Assembly: GCF_013114625.1 (NCBI RefSeq)
Contig: NZ_VTXD01000001.1
Location: forward strand, 62,001-126,000
Origin: Vibrio sp. 99-70-13A1
GTDB taxonomy: Bacteria > Pseudomonadota > Gammaproteobacteria > Enterobacterales > Vibrionaceae
DNA: 64,000 nt
Direction: 5' to 3'
Shown one piece after another: positions 27,769-38,262 of this stretch; position 1 is the first letter of the stretch; each line of letters opens with the position of its first letter. The notes below the pieces were generated by a model. The model ran no database searches. It was not told where the DNA came from and was given only the letters and a program-made list of their open reading frames with translations. The translations under genes were made by a program, and so were the position numbers.

Positions 27769-28830
27769 TTAAGCATTACCTTTCACCTGAAGATTAAGCT
27801 GTTCTGCAAAGTCCAACATTCGATTCAATGGGATCAAAGACTTTACTCTTAACTCTTCAGAAACGAAGATTTCATGCTGTTCACCACCGTTTTCAAGTGC
27901 ATTTTCGATCGCTTGTAAGCCGTTCATTGCCATCCATGGGCAATGAGCACAGCTACGACAAGTTGCACCAGCGCCTGCAGTAGGAGCTTCAATCAATTCT
28001 TTTTCAGGTACCAACTGCTGCATTTTGAAGAAAATGCCTTTATCAGTCGCCACTATCATTTGCTTATGAGGCAGCTCTTTTGCTTTCTTAATCAACTGGC
28101 TTGTTGAGCCAACAGCATCTGCAAGTTCAACCACACTAGCTGGTGATTCAGGGTGCACAAGAATTGCGGCTTCAGGGTAAACTGATTTCATTTTCTTCAG
28201 AGCATCTGCAGAGAATTCATCATGGACAATACATTCACCTTGCCAAAGCAGCATGTCTGCACCTGTTTGGTTGGCAATGTATGAGCCTAAATGGCGGTCT
28301 GGTCCCCAAATAATTGGCTTACCTTCAGCATCTAAGCTTTCTACAATCTCTAGAGCAATACTTGACGTGACTACCCAGTCAGCACGAGCCTTCACTGCTG
28401 CTGAAGTATTGGCATAAACAACAACGGTATGGTCAGGGTGAGCATCACAAAACTCAGAGAATTTATCAGCGGGACAGCCTAGATCTAATGAGCATTCCGC
28501 TTCTAATGTTGGCATTAAGATACGTTTTTCAGGAGTCAGAATTTTTGCAGATTCGCCCATGAAACGTACCCCAGCAATGATCAAAGTACTTGCTGAATGA
28601 CGGTTACCGAATTTAGCCATCTCTAAAGAGTCACCGACAAAACCACCGGTTTCTTCAGCTAACGCTTGAATTTCAGGATCTGTGTAATAGTGTGCAATTA
28701 AAACAGCGTCTTTTTCTTTTAATAGCTGCTTAATGTTTGCAAGATGCGCCAATTTTTGAGCATCACTAAGTGGTACTGGCTTTGGCGGAAAAGGGTAAAC
28801 GGTTTCAATTTTGTCTAGTATGTGGCTCAT
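27769..28830 (-). CDS. nadA: Quinolinate synthase NadA
   Basis: This enzyme condenses iminoaspartate with dihydroxyacetone phosphate to quinolinate in NAD biosynthesis, using a [4Fe-4S] cluster. The sequence begins [20 protein letters not shown], matching E. coli NadA, so I chose the ATG at 28830 over the frame start at 28848, which adds MHRARA. Signature stretches include [37 protein letters not shown] and [19 protein letters not shown], which supply the cluster Cys residues. It has about 353 residues, the normal size for the long proteobacterial form. It lies after the tol-pal operon terminator. Confidence 0.97.
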   Translation of the reverse strand: MSHILDKIETVYPFPPKPVPLSDAQKLAHLANIKQLLKEKDAVLIAHYYTDPEIQALAEETGGFVGDSLEMAKFGNRHSASTLIIAGVRFMGESAKILTPEKRILMPTLEAECSLDLGCPADKFSEFCDAHPDHTVVVYANTSAAVKARADWVVTSSIALEIVESLDAEGKPIIWGPDRHLGSYIANQTGADMLLWQGECIVHDEFSADALKKMKSVYPEAAILVHPESPASVVELADAVGSTSQLIKKAKELPHKQMIVATDKGIFFKMQQLVPEKELIEAPTAGAGATCRSCAHCPWMAMNGLQAIENALENGGEQHEIFVSEELRVKSLIPLNRMLDFAEQLNLQVKGNA

Positions 28831-28920
28831 TGCTCTTGCTCTATGCAACTTCCTATAATACGAGCATTCTACACCTGAGAGGCATAAGGATCAAAAAGGA
28901 TTATGGATAGGGATAAAATG

Positions 28921-28947
28921 AAAAAAGAGGCGCTAAATGCACCTCTT
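28921..28947 (-). terminator. Terminator of the tol-pal-cpoB operon
   Basis: On the minus strand AAGAGGTGC pairs with GCGCCTCTT (with one G-U) around a 5-nt loop, spanning 28925-28947, followed by six T's. It is 11 nt after cpoB. Confidence 0.8.
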
Positions 28948-28957
28948 CTTTTATTCA

Positions 28958-29740
28958 CTATAAGTGAGTCTTAGCGACTTTAGCTGAAGCACTATTTGGG
29001 TACTCAGCGACCACTTGTTGATAATACTTTTTAGCCTGTTCTTGATTATTATTTCTAGCTGAAATATCACCAAGTTTAACTAAAGCATCTGCTCGTTTAT
29101 TCGAATCAGAGTAAGCAACTACAGCGGCGAAACTTTTTACTGCCTCTTTGTCTTGCTTCTTAGCAAAATAAAGCTGCCCTAACCAGTAATGCGAGTTAGG
29201 CGTAAACGTCGAATCAGGAAAGTCTTTTTGGAACTGCTGAAATGCAGCAATCGCACCAGTATAGTCGCGTTGCTTTAAAATCATATCTACAGCATTTTGA
29301 TAAGCAGTTTGCTCATCAACATCCGTACTAAAAGTACCGGTAGAATCACCAGGTTCAGCTGCGTTATCAACTGAAACAACCGCGTTACCTGAGGTTTTCA
29401 CTTCATTGCGTACACGATCTAATTCGATAAACAATTGACGTTGGCGTTCCAACATTTGCTGCATATCATAGCTATTTCGTTCTAGCTGACCACGCAGTTC
29501 ACTGATTTCAAGAGACATCTCATCAATTTGCTGTTGCATCTGCAACTGAACTCGATTTCGGTTCTGCAATAATCTTTCAAGACGTTGAATATCAGATTCG
29601 CTAGTGGCGGGACTAGAAGAAGTTGTAGAGGTTGCGGTAGAGTTATTGATTTCTGATACTGGAGCTGGTGCAGCGAACACTAAGTTCGCTGCACTTGCCA
29701 GTAACGTAAGCATAACTGCTCGCTTAGTGTTACTGAACAT
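28958..29740 (-). CDS. cpoB: CpoB (YbgF) cell-division coordinator
   Basis: This 260-residue periplasmic protein has a signal peptide (about 1-23, ending FAAPAP), an Asn/Gln-rich coiled-coil trimerisation helix (about 50-110: LERLLQNRNRVQLQMQQQID region), and a C-terminal TPR domain (about 140-255: AYQNAVDMILKQRDYTGAIAAF, then TPNSHYWLGQLYF). CpoB links Tol energy to PBP1B peptidoglycan synthesis at the septum. It is the last gene of the tol operon, 33 nt after pal. Confidence 0.96.
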   Translation of the reverse strand: MFSNTKRAVMLTLLASAANLVFAAPAPVSEINNSTATSTTSSSPATSESDIQRLERLLQNRNRVQLQMQQQIDEMSLEISELRGQLERNSYDMQQMLERQRQLFIELDRVRNEVKTSGNAVVSVDNAAEPGDSTGTFSTDVDEQTAYQNAVDMILKQRDYTGAIAAFQQFQKDFPDSTFTPNSHYWLGQLYFAKKQDKEAVKSFAAVVAYSDSNKRADALVKLGDISARNNNQEQAKKYYQQVVAEYPNSASAKVAKTHL

Positions 29741-29773
29741 GAGGCAATTCCTAAATTAGATAATTTACTAAGA

Positions 29774-30319
29774 TTAGTAAACTAGTACTGCACGACGGTT
29801 TTTAGCGTACACATCTTCAGATTGACCTAGAAGAAGCGGCTTCTCTTCACCGTAGCTTACGATAGAGATTTGGTCTGCTTGAACACCTAGAGCTTGCAGG
29901 TATTTTGCAACAGCTTCAGCACGGCGCTCGCCTAGTGCGATGTTGTACTCTGGAGTACCACGCTCATCAGCGTGACCTTCAATAGTTACGCTCATGTTCA
30001 CGTTTTTGCTTAGGTAAGCAGCGTGAGCAGAAAGCATAGCTTCGTAGTCACCAGCGATAGTTGAGTTATCAAAAGCGAAGTAAATAGTTTGAGTTTCGCG
30101 TAGTGCTTGCTCTTTTAGCTCTTGCTCTGAAAGTTGACCATTAGCGTCAATTGGAGTTACAACAGTTGTATCTACAGTGTTGTTGCCTTCTGAACCAGTC
30201 GTTTGGTTAGTTTCAGTACCAGAAGTTGAAGAAGTTGCGTCATCACTTGAGCTACATGCTGTTACTGCCATTACTGGTAGTGCAATCATCAAGCCTTTAA
30301 GAACTTTATTAAGTTGCAT
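29774..30319 (-). CDS. pal: Pal peptidoglycan-associated lipoprotein
   Basis: A lipoprotein signal ends at VTAC (Cys22) followed by a Ser/Asp/Thr-rich linker. The C-terminal OmpA-like domain carries [20 protein letters not shown] and [12 protein letters not shown], which bind diaminopimelate in peptidoglycan. Length 181 residues is typical. It completes the Tol-Pal complex that constricts the outer membrane. It follows tolB by 45 nt. Confidence 0.98.
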   Translation of the reverse strand: MQLNKVLKGLMIALPVMAVTACSSSDDATSSTSGTETNQTTGSEGNNTVDTTVVTPIDANGQLSEQELKEQALRETQTIYFAFDNSTIAGDYEAMLSAHAAYLSKNVNMSVTIEGHADERGTPEYNIALGERRAEAVAKYLQALGVQADQISIVSYGEEKPLLLGQSEDVYAKNRRAVLVY

Positions 30320-30364
30320 CTTATTTTTCCTTACGTTATCAAACTTAGTTTTTAACTATTTACG

Positions 30365-31717
30365 CTATAAAAACGGAGACCATGCAGGCGCTCTTACACG
30401 CCCATTTGTTGCCGGTAATCTAGCTTTAAATCGTCCATCAATAGAAACCATTGAAAGCACGTTTGTCTTGTTATAAATGGAGCTATAAATAACCATACCA
30501 CCATTTGGTGCAATGCTTGGAGACTCATCCAGTAATGTTTTAGTCAACACTTGAACAGCCCCAGTTTCCAAATCTTGTTTAGCCAGATTAAACCCTGAAT
30601 TACTGCGATTCACCATAATAAGGAATCGACCATCAGGCGTTATTTGACCACCTAAGTTTTGGCTGCCTTGCCAAGTAAGACGAGTTGTCGAGTTGTCTGT
30701 CAAATTTACCCTATAAATCTGAGGTTTACCACCGCGATCAGAGGTAAATACTAACGACTTCCCATCTGGATACCAGAATGGTTCAGTGTTGTTAGAGCGC
30801 CCGCGAGTTATCTGAGTTAGTTTTTTACTTTGGAGATTCAGAGTATAAACTTGCAAACTGCCAGTCTTAGAAAGTACCAAAGCTAATTCTTTTCCATCAG
30901 GAGAGAATCGTGGCGCACCATTGTGACGAGGATATGACGTTACTTTTTCTCGCTCACCTGTATAGATATTCATTATAAATATCTCGGCTTGACCATTTTG
31001 GAAACTAACATAAGCAAGCTTCTGACCATTAGGCGACCATGCTGGTGACATTAAAGGCTGTTTTGAACGTAAAACTAAACGCTCATTAAAACCATCATAG
31101 TCAGCTACTCGTAATTGATACGGGTACTTATCTTTATCATTGACGACTACATAAGCGATACGAGTTAAAAAGGCACCCTTTTCTCCAGTCAGTTCTTGAT
31201 AAACTAAATCTGAAATTCGATGCGCATATTCTCTGAGTCGTTCACCTGTAATCGTGGCACGTTTATTAAATAGGACGTGGTCCTTAGATAAAACTAACTG
31301 CCCTTCATCGCTTAACGCTCTGCTTTGCCCATTTGTCAGTTGACCGCGCACAATATCAATAAGTTGATAGTTAATGACGTATTCACCCGCAGCATTCTGG
31401 CTAATTGAGCCAGTTAGCAGCGAATCTACACCAAGCGTTGTCCACGCATCAAAGTTCACATCAGCTTCACTGTAAGGAGTCTGAGGCATTTTGCTGGTTG
31501 CAACAGGGCTGAATTTACCACTTCGTTGTAAATCAGAAGCGATAACAGCAGAGACATCATGAGGAAGAGGCTTAGCTCCTTCCCATTTGAACGGAACAAT
31601 TGCAATTGGTCGAGCTGAGTTTATACCATCTGTAATGACCAGCTCTAAAGCAGCTTGTGCATACTGACTGCTCGTTGCTATTACAAATGCAAAACTTAGT
31701 AATAGTTTCTTAAACAC
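30365..31717 (-). CDS. tolB: TolB periplasmic beta-propeller
   Basis: This 450-residue protein has a signal peptide (about 1-22, ending AQAALE), an N-terminal alpha/beta domain starting [20 protein letters not shown], and a six-bladed propeller with repeats such as [30 protein letters not shown] and [15 protein letters not shown]. It shuttles between Pal and TolA. It starts 12 nt after tolA. Confidence 0.98.
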   Translation of the reverse strand: MFKKLLLSFAFVIATSSQYAQAALELVITDGINSARPIAIVPFKWEGAKPLPHDVSAVIASDLQRSGKFSPVATSKMPQTPYSEADVNFDAWTTLGVDSLLTGSISQNAAGEYVINYQLIDIVRGQLTNGQSRALSDEGQLVLSKDHVLFNKRATITGERLREYAHRISDLVYQELTGEKGAFLTRIAYVVVNDKDKYPYQLRVADYDGFNERLVLRSKQPLMSPAWSPNGQKLAYVSFQNGQAEIFIMNIYTGEREKVTSYPRHNGAPRFSPDGKELALVLSKTGSLQVYTLNLQSKKLTQITRGRSNNTEPFWYPDGKSLVFTSDRGGKPQIYRVNLTDNSTTRLTWQGSQNLGGQITPDGRFLIMVNRSNSGFNLAKQDLETGAVQVLTKTLLDESPSIAPNGGMVIYSSIYNKTNVLSMVSIDGRFKARLPATNGRVRAPAWSPFL

Positions 31718-31729
31718 GGGTTCATCCTT

Positions 31730-32800
31730 TTACTCTGGTAAAACAGTTAAGTTTATGTTTTTAATTGAATTTACAACATCTGGGTCTTTCGGTAATGGAT
31801 AAGACTTTACTTGTGCGACAGCTCGTTTTGTTGCTGCGCATAATCGACTATCTCCATCTAAGATGGAAAGGTTACCTAAAATTGCAGTGGTTCCCGTTGG
31901 TATTAGTTTCAAGTTAACTTTGCAAGACTTGCCTCGAAAGCTGTCTTCAACCAATAAATTTTGCTTAATTAACTGTGTATAAATAACTCCGTAACGATCC
32001 GCCTCGGAGCTTACAAATTGTTGTCTTGCTGATGTATTCTGAGATGACTCAGTTTCAAGACCAGCAAAAATATCATTTAAAGCGGCTTCTTGAAGTTTGC
32101 GCTCTTTTTCAGCTTTATCTGCAGCCTCTTTTGCTTTACGGGCCTTTTCCTCTGCAGCCTTTGCTTCTTTCTCTTTTGCTATGCGCTGTTTCTCAGCAAG
32201 TTCCGCCGCTTCTTTTTCTTTGCGTGCTTTCTCTGCCGACGCTTTTGCAGCTTCTTCTTTCGCTATACGTTCTTTTTCTGCTTTTGCAATTGCAGCCTCT
32301 TTGGCAACTCGCTGCTCTTCAGCTTTACGAACTGCGGCTTCTTTCTTCTTTCGTTCTGCTTCAGCTTTCGCCGCTTTTTTCTTCTCACTTTGCAAACGAA
32401 CTTCTTCAGCTTTTCGTTGTTTTTCTTTCTCTACGCGGATTTTCTCAGCTTCTCTTGCTGCTTTAGCTTCTTTAACCTGCTTTTCTTTTAGCTTGCGTAT
32501 ATTTTCTTCTTCAGCTTTTCGATTACGTTCTAATCTTTCAGTTTCTCTGCGCAGCTTATCTAAACGTTCCTGTTCTTTCTTGCTCGCCTCTTCTCTTTGC
32601 TGACGAATTTGATTCGCTTGCTGACGCACTAATTGAGGATCAATAACTACCGCCTGAACCATTTGACCACTAGGTTTTGGTTCAGATGAATTAAAATCAG
32701 CTCCGAATATTAAAGCTGCGACTAGCACTGAGTGTAAACTCAACGAGACCACTAACGGCTTGCTATAGCTGCTCGCTTTATTTTTATTATTAACTTTCAT
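31730..32800 (-). CDS. tolA: TolA energy-transducing membrane protein
   Basis: This 356-residue protein has one N-terminal membrane helix (about 17-34), a very long Lys/Glu/Ala-rich helical coiled stretch (about 50-245, with repeats such as KERIAKEEAAKA), and a C-terminal domain (about 255-356: RYGVIYTQLIKQNLLVEDSF, then KVNLKLIPTG) that contacts TolB and colicins or phage. The A/K/E-rich part produces long spurious open frames on the opposite strand. It is 13 nt after tolR. Confidence 0.95.
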   Translation of the reverse strand: MKVNNKNKASSYSKPLVVSLSLHSVLVAALIFGADFNSSEPKPSGQMVQAVVIDPQLVRQQANQIRQQREEASKKEQERLDKLRRETERLERNRKAEEENIRKLKEKQVKEAKAAREAEKIRVEKEKQRKAEEVRLQSEKKKAAKAEAERKKKEAAVRKAEEQRVAKEAAIAKAEKERIAKEEAAKASAEKARKEKEAAELAEKQRIAKEKEAKAAEEKARKAKEAADKAEKERKLQEAALNDIFAGLETESSQNTSARQQFVSSEADRYGVIYTQLIKQNLLVEDSFRGKSCKVNLKLIPTGTTAILGNLSILDGDSRLCAATKRAVAQVKSYPLPKDPDVVNSIKNINLTVLPE

Positions 32801-32813
32801 GAATGCTACGGAG

Positions 32814-33257
32814 CTATTTCCCTATATCCGTTAGAAGACCCACTTTTGGGACACCTGCACGGCTTAGTTCATCAAGAAGAAGGACGACCTCGCCATAAGG
32901 TGTTGAAATATCGCCACCCACTGCAACTGGAGAGTTGGGATTAATGGTTAACTCGGCTTTTACTCGAACAATGACATCTTCAAGTGATAAACCACGTTGA
33001 ACATCTTCATTATTAACACTAAGACCTAATAGCCCTTCGCTATCCACCTCAACAATAATAAAGCTGGAATTATCCTCACCCAGTAATTCAGGAGCAGACT
33101 TAGCCGTTGAAGCATCAGGAAGTTCAACATCCACTCCCTGAGTAACGAATGGCGAGGTCACCATAAAAATGATAAGCAAAACGAGCATAACGTCGATGTA
33201 AGGCACGACGTTAATTTCAGCTGTCATTTTGCGTTTTTTTGGTTGGTATCCCGCCAT
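32814..33257 (-). CDS. tolR: TolR (ExbD-family) proton-motive component
   Basis: This 147-residue protein has an N-terminal helix with the conserved Asp in INVVPYIDVMLVLLIIFMV (Asp23), the proton-path residue, followed by a periplasmic ExbD/TolR domain. It works with TolQ to energise TolA. Spacing to tolQ is 3 nt. Confidence 0.97.
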   Translation of the reverse strand: MAGYQPKKRKMTAEINVVPYIDVMLVLLIIFMVTSPFVTQGVDVELPDASTAKSAPELLGEDNSSFIIVEVDSEGLLGLSVNNEDVQRGLSLEDVIVRVKAELTINPNSPVAVGGDISTPYGEVVLLLDELSRAGVPKVGLLTDIGK

Positions 33258-33260
33258 TAT

Positions 33261-33944
33261 TTATTCCCTACCAGCCATTGCTTGGCGGTGAAGAATACTA
33301 TGAAACTCTTCAGAAAAAGTGGCGTAGTTGTGTTCGAGCTTGCCTACTCGGCTGCTGAATCGGTTATAAGCCATTACAGCTGGAATAGCGGCAAATAAGC
33401 CCATCGCGGTTGCAATCAAAGCTTCTGCGATACCAGGTGCAACCATAGCTAACGTCGCTTGCTTTACTTGTCCAAGAGCAATAAAGGAATGCATGATCCC
33501 CCAAACAGTACCAAATAAACCAATATAAGGACTAATTGAACCAACGGTTGCTAAAAATGGTAAGTTTGTTTCCAATTCATCGACTTCACGCGCGACAGCT
33601 ACGCGCATTGCGCGCCCAGTTCCTTCCATAATGAAGTCCGGCGAAGCCGCGTTTGACTTACGAAGGCGAGCAAATTCCGTAAATCCCGCATAGAAAATTT
33701 CTTCTGTGCCAGACAACTCATCTTTTCGTTTATTACTTTCTTGGTATAACTTCGCTAGATCGACACCAGACCAAAATTTATCTTCAAACACATCAGTTTG
33801 TTTCGTTGCTTGGGATAAAACCTTGCTTCTTTTGATGATCATTGCCCATGACGCAACTGACATTCCCATAAGGGTAAGCATAACGAGCTTAACCAATAAG
33901 CTTGCATCAAGGATAAGATCTAAAATTGAAATATCAGCTGTCAC
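33261..33944 (-). CDS. tolQ: TolQ (ExbB-family) proton channel
   Basis: This 227-residue protein has three helices: about 17-37, 135-155 ([21 protein letters not shown] region) and 170-192 ([19 protein letters not shown]). It forms the stator-like pentamer with TolR. Its start overlaps the end of ybgC by 11 bp. Confidence 0.98.
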   Translation of the reverse strand: MTADISILDLILDASLLVKLVMLTLMGMSVASWAMIIKRSKVLSQATKQTDVFEDKFWSGVDLAKLYQESNKRKDELSGTEEIFYAGFTEFARLRKSNAASPDFIMEGTGRAMRVAVAREVDELETNLPFLATVGSISPYIGLFGTVWGIMHSFIALGQVKQATLAMVAPGIAEALIATAMGLFAAIPAVMAYNRFSSRVGKLEHNYATFSEEFHSILHRQAMAGRE

Positions 33945-34353
33945 TGTTGTTTAACTCCGAAAGAATAAAGGTTGGTATAGCTTTGGGTTTCATTTTTTGA
34001 TTGTCGATACATGCTACCTTAACCATTGCTTTACACAATACTTTGCCACCAGGATTTACGATTTCCTGACAGAATGTAAGCGAAGCTCGCTTCTGTTCAG
34101 CAATAGTTGTTGTCACTTTTAATGAATCATCAAGACGCGCACCTTGGATAAAATCAATATCCATGTGTCGGACAACAAAACCTATACTTTGTTCTAATAA
34201 AACTTGCTGATGCACACCAATAGATCGCAGTAGCTCAGTTCGAGCTCTTTCAAAGAACTTAAGATAATTTGAATGATAAACCACTCCACCAGCATCGGTG
34301 TCTTCGTAATAAATAGTGATTGGCCACGTGAAAGGTTTGGATAAGCCCTGCAA
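33934..34353 (-). CDS. ybgC: YbgC acyl-CoA thioesterase
   Basis: This 139-residue hot-dog-fold thioesterase has the catalytic stretch [29 protein letters not shown] (quoted in part), with the catalytic Asp in DTDAGG. It is the first gene of the tol operon and acts on acyl-CoAs at the membrane. Length matches the family. Confidence 0.96.
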   Translation of the reverse strand: MQGLSKPFTWPITIYYEDTDAGGVVYHSNYLKFFERARTELLRSIGVHQQVLLEQSIGFVVRHMDIDFIQGARLDDSLKVTTTIAEQKRASLTFCQEIVNPGGKVLCKAMVKVACIDNQKMKPKAIPTFILSELNNSDS

Positions 34354-34450
34354 ATTTATACCATGCTATAGAAACTAATAAAGGTATCACTATAACTCAA
34401 GTCGTTGGCTTTGCTAGTTCAGCGGAAGTAATTTTTTGATTTGCGTGGTA

Positions 34451-34485
34451 AAAAAAAGGTCATCTGAATTAGATGACCTTTTTTT
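34451..34485 (-). terminator. Terminator of the cyd operon
   Basis: AAAAAAAGGTCATCT (34451-34465) pairs perfectly over 15 bp with AGATGACCTTTTTTT (34471-34485) around GAATT. It lies 24 nt after ybgE and upstream of ybgC. Confidence 0.92.
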
Positions 34486-34508
34486 GAACAAAAACTAAAC
34501 TGTTAAAT

Positions 34509-34832
34509 TTATGACATTCTTTGTACTGTTAGGTAAAGCAATATTGCAAGCGAGAAGTATGGGCTAAACCAAACTTGCCAGAACCATGCTCTTGGCTTAA
34601 AGCCGATACCATAAACCATGCTCGAGCATACAGCCCAAATAAACAAAGGGCCAATTACAGCATTAAAGCCACCAATGCTATTAGCATAAGCCTCAGGTTC
34701 CCACATGACTAAACCTACATGTAAAAAGCCAAGCACCAAGGACAAAACTCTTAATAAGGTTTTATCCATAGGCTTATGTAGCTTATTTACTATGCCGTTA
34801 AGCTTAGTCACTTGCCCAGTGTTGCTACTCAC
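34509..34832 (-). CDS. ybgE: YbgE cyd-operon membrane protein
   Basis: This 107-residue protein has three hydrophobic helices (about 27-43, 53-75, 83-103) and the family-like PEAYANSIGGFNA segment. It always lies after cydX. Its function is unresolved; it is a minor component associated with cytochrome bd. The start is GTG at 34832 overlapping cydX's stop by 8 bp. Confidence 0.85.
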   Translation of the reverse strand: MSSNTGQVTKLNGIVNKLHKPMDKTLLRVLSLVLGFLHVGLVMWEPEAYANSIGGFNAVIGPLFIWAVCSSMVYGIGFKPRAWFWQVWFSPYFSLAILLYLTVQRMS

Positions 34833-34932
34833 TGTCTTTATCCATCATTTCTGAATGCTCTAACCAAAGAGCATTAATGATGCCGAATGCACATGCTAGA
34901 AGTACACCCAAAATCCATGCGAAATACCACAT
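34825..34932 (-). CDS. cydX: CydX small subunit of cytochrome bd
   Basis: A short ORF begins MWYFAWILGVLLACAFGIIN and is followed by ALWLEHSE, giving 35 residues. It is a single-helix peptide with the CydX signature (WYFAWILG...A), needed for oxidase stability. It is preceded by AGGAGA (34939-34944), lies 32 nt after cydB, and overlaps ybgE. Confidence 0.93.
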   Translation of the reverse strand: MWYFAWILGVLLACAFGIINALWLEHSEMMDKDSE

Positions 34933-34964
34933 AAACGTTCTCCTAAGTAATTTAAACTTTCGGC

Positions 34965-36101
34965 TTAGTAAGCTGAAACGTCGTTATCTTCGATGTGTTT
35001 CTTATCTAAGCGACCAAACATCTTGTAGTATGTCCATGTCGTATAGCCCAAGATCACTGGAACCATTACGAAAGCGACAGCTGTCATCAAGTTCAAGCTT
35101 AATTCACTTGCTGTTGAATCCCACATAGTCAAACTATGATTTGGGTTCAAACTTGAAGGCATTACAAATGGGAACATTGCAAAACCAGCCGTTAAAATAA
35201 CACCTGCGTTTGTAAGACTTGAGAATAAGAATGCAAATCCACCACGATCAAAACGTGAAGCTATTGCAGCCAGCACAGGCATCGCAACACCTAGGATTGG
35301 AGCTGCCCATAGCGCTGGGTAAGCTTCAAAATTTGCCATCCAAGCACCCACTTCACGTGCAACTTCTTTGTTTAGTGGGTTAGAAGCAGCCATCGTATCG
35401 ATAGTACTTGTAATCACATAACCTTCAATGGATTGAACCCAAACACCACCAACGGCAAACAATGCAGCAATAATAATGCCTGCAACTTGTGCGATAGTAC
35501 GAGAGCGTGCTTTGACATCGTCAGTCGTTTTCATTTGCAGCCAAGTTGCACCTTGCAGAATAAACAGCGTTAAACTTAGAACACCACAAAGCAGAGCAAA
35601 CGGGTTGAGCAAACCAAAGAATGAACCATGGTATTTAGACATCAGTAAATCATTCAGATCAAATGGTACACCTTGTAATAGGTTACCAAATGCGACACCA
35701 AAAATGATTGGTGGTACTGCACCACTGAAGCAGATTGCTCCATCCCATAAGCTACGCCATTTTGGATCTTCGATTTTCGAGCGGTAATCAAGACCAAGTG
35801 GTCGAAGCCAAAGGGCAGCAAGAGCAACATACATAGCTAAATAGAAGCCAGAGAAAGACGTTGCATAGACCAATGGCCACGCAGCAAATAGCGCACCACC
35901 AGCTGTAATTAACCAAACTTGGTTGCCGTCCCAGTGTGGAGCGATCGTATTGATCATTACACGACGTTCAGTATCATTTTTTCCGATAACAGGAACAAGC
36001 GCGCCTACGCCCATGTCAAAGCCATCAGTTACAGCGAAACCAACCAGTAATACACCGATCAGAACCCACCAAATAAGTCGTAAGATTTCGTAATCAAACA
36101 T
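34965..36101 (-). CDS. cydB: Cytochrome bd oxidase subunit II (CydB)
   Basis: This 378-residue polytopic protein begins MFDYEILRLIWWVLIGVLLV and contains GFDMGVG, NTIAPHWDGNQVWLI and AAWPLVYATSFSGFYLAM, diagnostic for CydB. It supports CydA in reducing O2 to water with ubiquinol under microaerobiosis. It follows cydA by 15 nt. Confidence 0.98.
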   Translation of the reverse strand: MFDYEILRLIWWVLIGVLLVGFAVTDGFDMGVGALVPVIGKNDTERRVMINTIAPHWDGNQVWLITAGGALFAAWPLVYATSFSGFYLAMYVALAALWLRPLGLDYRSKIEDPKWRSLWDGAICFSGAVPPIIFGVAFGNLLQGVPFDLNDLLMSKYHGSFFGLLNPFALLCGVLSLTLFILQGATWLQMKTTDDVKARSRTIAQVAGIIIAALFAVGGVWVQSIEGYVITSTIDTMAASNPLNKEVAREVGAWMANFEAYPALWAAPILGVAMPVLAAIASRFDRGGFAFLFSSLTNAGVILTAGFAMFPFVMPSSLNPNHSLTMWDSTASELSLNLMTAVAFVMVPVILGYTTWTYYKMFGRLDKKHIEDNDVSAY

Positions 36102-36116
36102 TTGTTATTCCCTCAC

Positions 36117-37703
36117 TTATACTTCGACTTGACGGCTTACTTTGTCTTCGACAGAGCTTGCTTCTTGTTCAAAGTGGTAACGGCCTGTTTTTAAACTACT
36201 TGGACCTTTACGTGCGAATTTAAGCATTAGATAAACTTCAGCAATTAGGAACACTGTGTACAGTGCAAGAATTGCAAATAAAGATGTCCACAGCTGTTCA
36301 ATCGTTAGCGCTGACGCTGCCACATTGACCGGTAGAATTTCACCTACTGCCCATGGTTGACGACCAAACTCTGCAACGAACCAACCCGCTTCAATCGCAA
36401 TCCAAGGAAGTGGGATTGAGAATAGTGCTGCTTTCAGTACCCATTTCTTTTGTTCGATTTTCTGACGGCACGTTTGAATAAACGCAGCACCAAATACAAA
36501 CAACATGATGAAACCACAAGCAACCATTAGACGGAATGACCAGAATAACGGCCATACAGTCGGGATTGAATCATCCGCGGCCATTTGAATTTGTTCTTCA
36601 GTTGCATCAACAACTTCTTCTGTATAACGCTTCAGAAGTAAGCCGTAACCAAGATCACCTTTAACTTCATCAAACGCGGCTTTGTTCTCTTCAGAACGGT
36701 CGCCTGCACGTAGTTTTTCAAGAAGTTCATATGCGTACATACCGGTACGGATACGATCAACGTGATCGTCACGTAGATCACGTAAACCAGTCACTTCTGT
36801 ATCAAAAGAACGAGTAGCGATAATACCCATTACATAAGGGATTTTTAGTGCGTAATCAGTATGCATTGTCTCTTGGTTTGGAATACCAAACACAGTAAAT
36901 GCAGCAGGTGCTTCTTCTGTGTGCCATTCAGCTTCAATCGCTGCTAGCTTCACTTTCTGAACTTCACCAAGCTCGTAACCAGATTCATCACCCAATACGA
37001 TAACTGACAATATAGCAGCCATACCGAACGAAGCGGCAATCGCAAATGAGCGACGAGCAAAAGCAAGGTCACGACCTTTAAGAATGTAGTATGAGCTGAT
37101 ACCAAGAATGAACATCGCACCTGTTGTATAACCTGATGCAACAGTGTGAACGAACTTCACTTGCGCTACTGGGTTAAGAACAACTTCAGCAAAGCTTACC
37201 ATTTCCATACGCATGGTTTCGAAGTTGAACTCGGCACCGACAGGGTTTTGCATCCAGCCGTTTGCGACAAGAATCCATAACGCTGAAAAGTTAGAGCCAA
37301 GCGCTACCAACCAAGTTACCGCTAAGTGCTGACGCTTTGACAATCTTTCCCAACCAAAAAAGAAAAGACCAACAAAGGTAGATTCAAGGAAGAATGCAAC
37401 AAGCGCTTCAATCGCCAGCGGGGCACCAAAGATGTCGCCAACATAGTGAGAGTAGTAAGACCAGTTAGTACCAAACTGAAACTCCATAGTCAGGCCTGTA
37501 GCCACACCTAGAGCGAAGTTAATACCAAACAATTTACCCCAGAACTTCGTCATGTCCTTGTAAATTTGTTTGCCAGTCATTACATAGATAGACTCCATGA
37601 TGGCTAGTAAGAACGCCATACCTAAAGTCAATGGAACGAATAAGAAGTGATACATCGCTGTAAATGCAAACTGCAATCGCGATAGATCAACAACATCAAT
37701 CAT
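36117..37703 (-). CDS. cydA: Cytochrome bd oxidase subunit I (CydA)
   Basis: The gene encodes the haem b558/b595/d subunit. The start is set at the ATG at 37703 ([20 protein letters not shown]), which aligns with E. coli CydA and has GGAG 7 nt upstream. Motifs include [32 protein letters not shown], and [12 protein letters not shown]. About 528 residues, the long-Q-loop form. The haem-ligand His/Met region near the N-terminus is intact. A candidate FNR site lies upstream. Confidence 0.98.
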   Translation of the reverse strand: MIDVVDLSRLQFAFTAMYHFLFVPLTLGMAFLLAIMESIYVMTGKQIYKDMTKFWGKLFGINFALGVATGLTMEFQFGTNWSYYSHYVGDIFGAPLAIEALVAFFLESTFVGLFFFGWERLSKRQHLAVTWLVALGSNFSALWILVANGWMQNPVGAEFNFETMRMEMVSFAEVVLNPVAQVKFVHTVASGYTTGAMFILGISSYYILKGRDLAFARRSFAIAASFGMAAILSVIVLGDESGYELGEVQKVKLAAIEAEWHTEEAPAAFTVFGIPNQETMHTDYALKIPYVMGIIATRSFDTEVTGLRDLRDDHVDRIRTGMYAYELLEKLRAGDRSEENKAAFDEVKGDLGYGLLLKRYTEEVVDATEEQIQMAADDSIPTVWPLFWSFRLMVACGFIMLFVFGAAFIQTCRQKIEQKKWVLKAALFSIPLPWIAIEAGWFVAEFGRQPWAVGEILPVNVAASALTIEQLWTSLFAILALYTVFLIAEVYLMLKFARKGPSSLKTGRYHFEQEASSVEDKVSRQVEV

Positions 37704-37919
37704 GGTAGCTCCTTTGTGTCGGCTGATTGACACTTTTGTGATTCTTTACTGCAAAACGTCCCTGTTAACCAACAAGATCACTTGTTATTAACACTGAGCA
37801 ATTTGTAGCAAAAATGTACCGTTATAGTTAGATTATTGTTAAGCACTAGCTAATATAGCTATGGCTAATATTACTGGTAAAATCAGTATGTTTCAAAAGA
37901 TTTATAGGGGTTTCTTGCG

Positions 37920-37933
37920 TTGATTTGAGTCAA
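37920..37933. promoter_or_regulatory. FNR/CRP-family-like palindrome upstream of cydA
   Basis: TTGAT-TTGA-GTCAA matches the FNR consensus TTGAT-N4-ATCAA at nine of ten fixed positions, and is 217 nt before the cydA start. In E. coli, FNR and ArcA control cydAB, so this is a plausible site for the homologous operon. Confidence 0.5.
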
Positions 37934-38204
37934 GTTTCCAGTCGCAAGTTAGAGGTATTTTTGTACAATTATGATAAAAATCACAGCAATGCTAACTTTA
38001 TTAATATTAACCGACAATACACGTGACAAAATTACGTCACCCCAGCAACACGAACATTACTTATACCTCCAAAGTGTTAACATGGCTTGTTATCTTTTGT
38101 TTCAATTTAATGACCTATACAAAAATAAGAAATCTATGTTCTCATTAATGATCACTTACCTTCCTTAGCTCATTGTCTCAACTTTTCACTGGCGACATAA
38201 AAAA

Positions 38205-38229
38205 AGCCTAGCTGATAATCAACTAGGCT
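38205..38229 (-). terminator. Terminator of the ruvCAB operon
   Basis: On the minus strand AGCCTAGTTGAT/ATCAGCTAGGCT forms an imperfect stem (38205-38229), and a T6 run follows. It is 34 nt after ruvB. Confidence 0.8.
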
Positions 38230-38262
38230 AATAAAACTTTATGCACATTGAATCTAGGCAGG

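Larger units (their letters stand above)
37704..38262. other. cydA upstream region and cydA/ruvB intergenic gap
   Basis: This 559-bp gap holds an FNR-like palindrome at 37920-37933, several TGTTA(A) motifs near 37762-37800 that could be ArcA half sites, and the ruvB terminator at 38205-38229. A 65-codon open frame at 37971-38168 has no supporting signal. Confidence 0.6.

Noticed and set aside
32026..32603. Three long plus-strand ORFs opposite tolA
   Set aside because: They are mirror frames of the Lys/Glu/Ala-rich coiled region of TolA; the protein strings (Phe/Leu/Ser rich) have no family features.
37971..38168. 65-codon plus-strand ORF in the cydA/ruvB gap
   Set aside because: No ribosome binding site, no family features, and it lies in a low-complexity AT-rich region.
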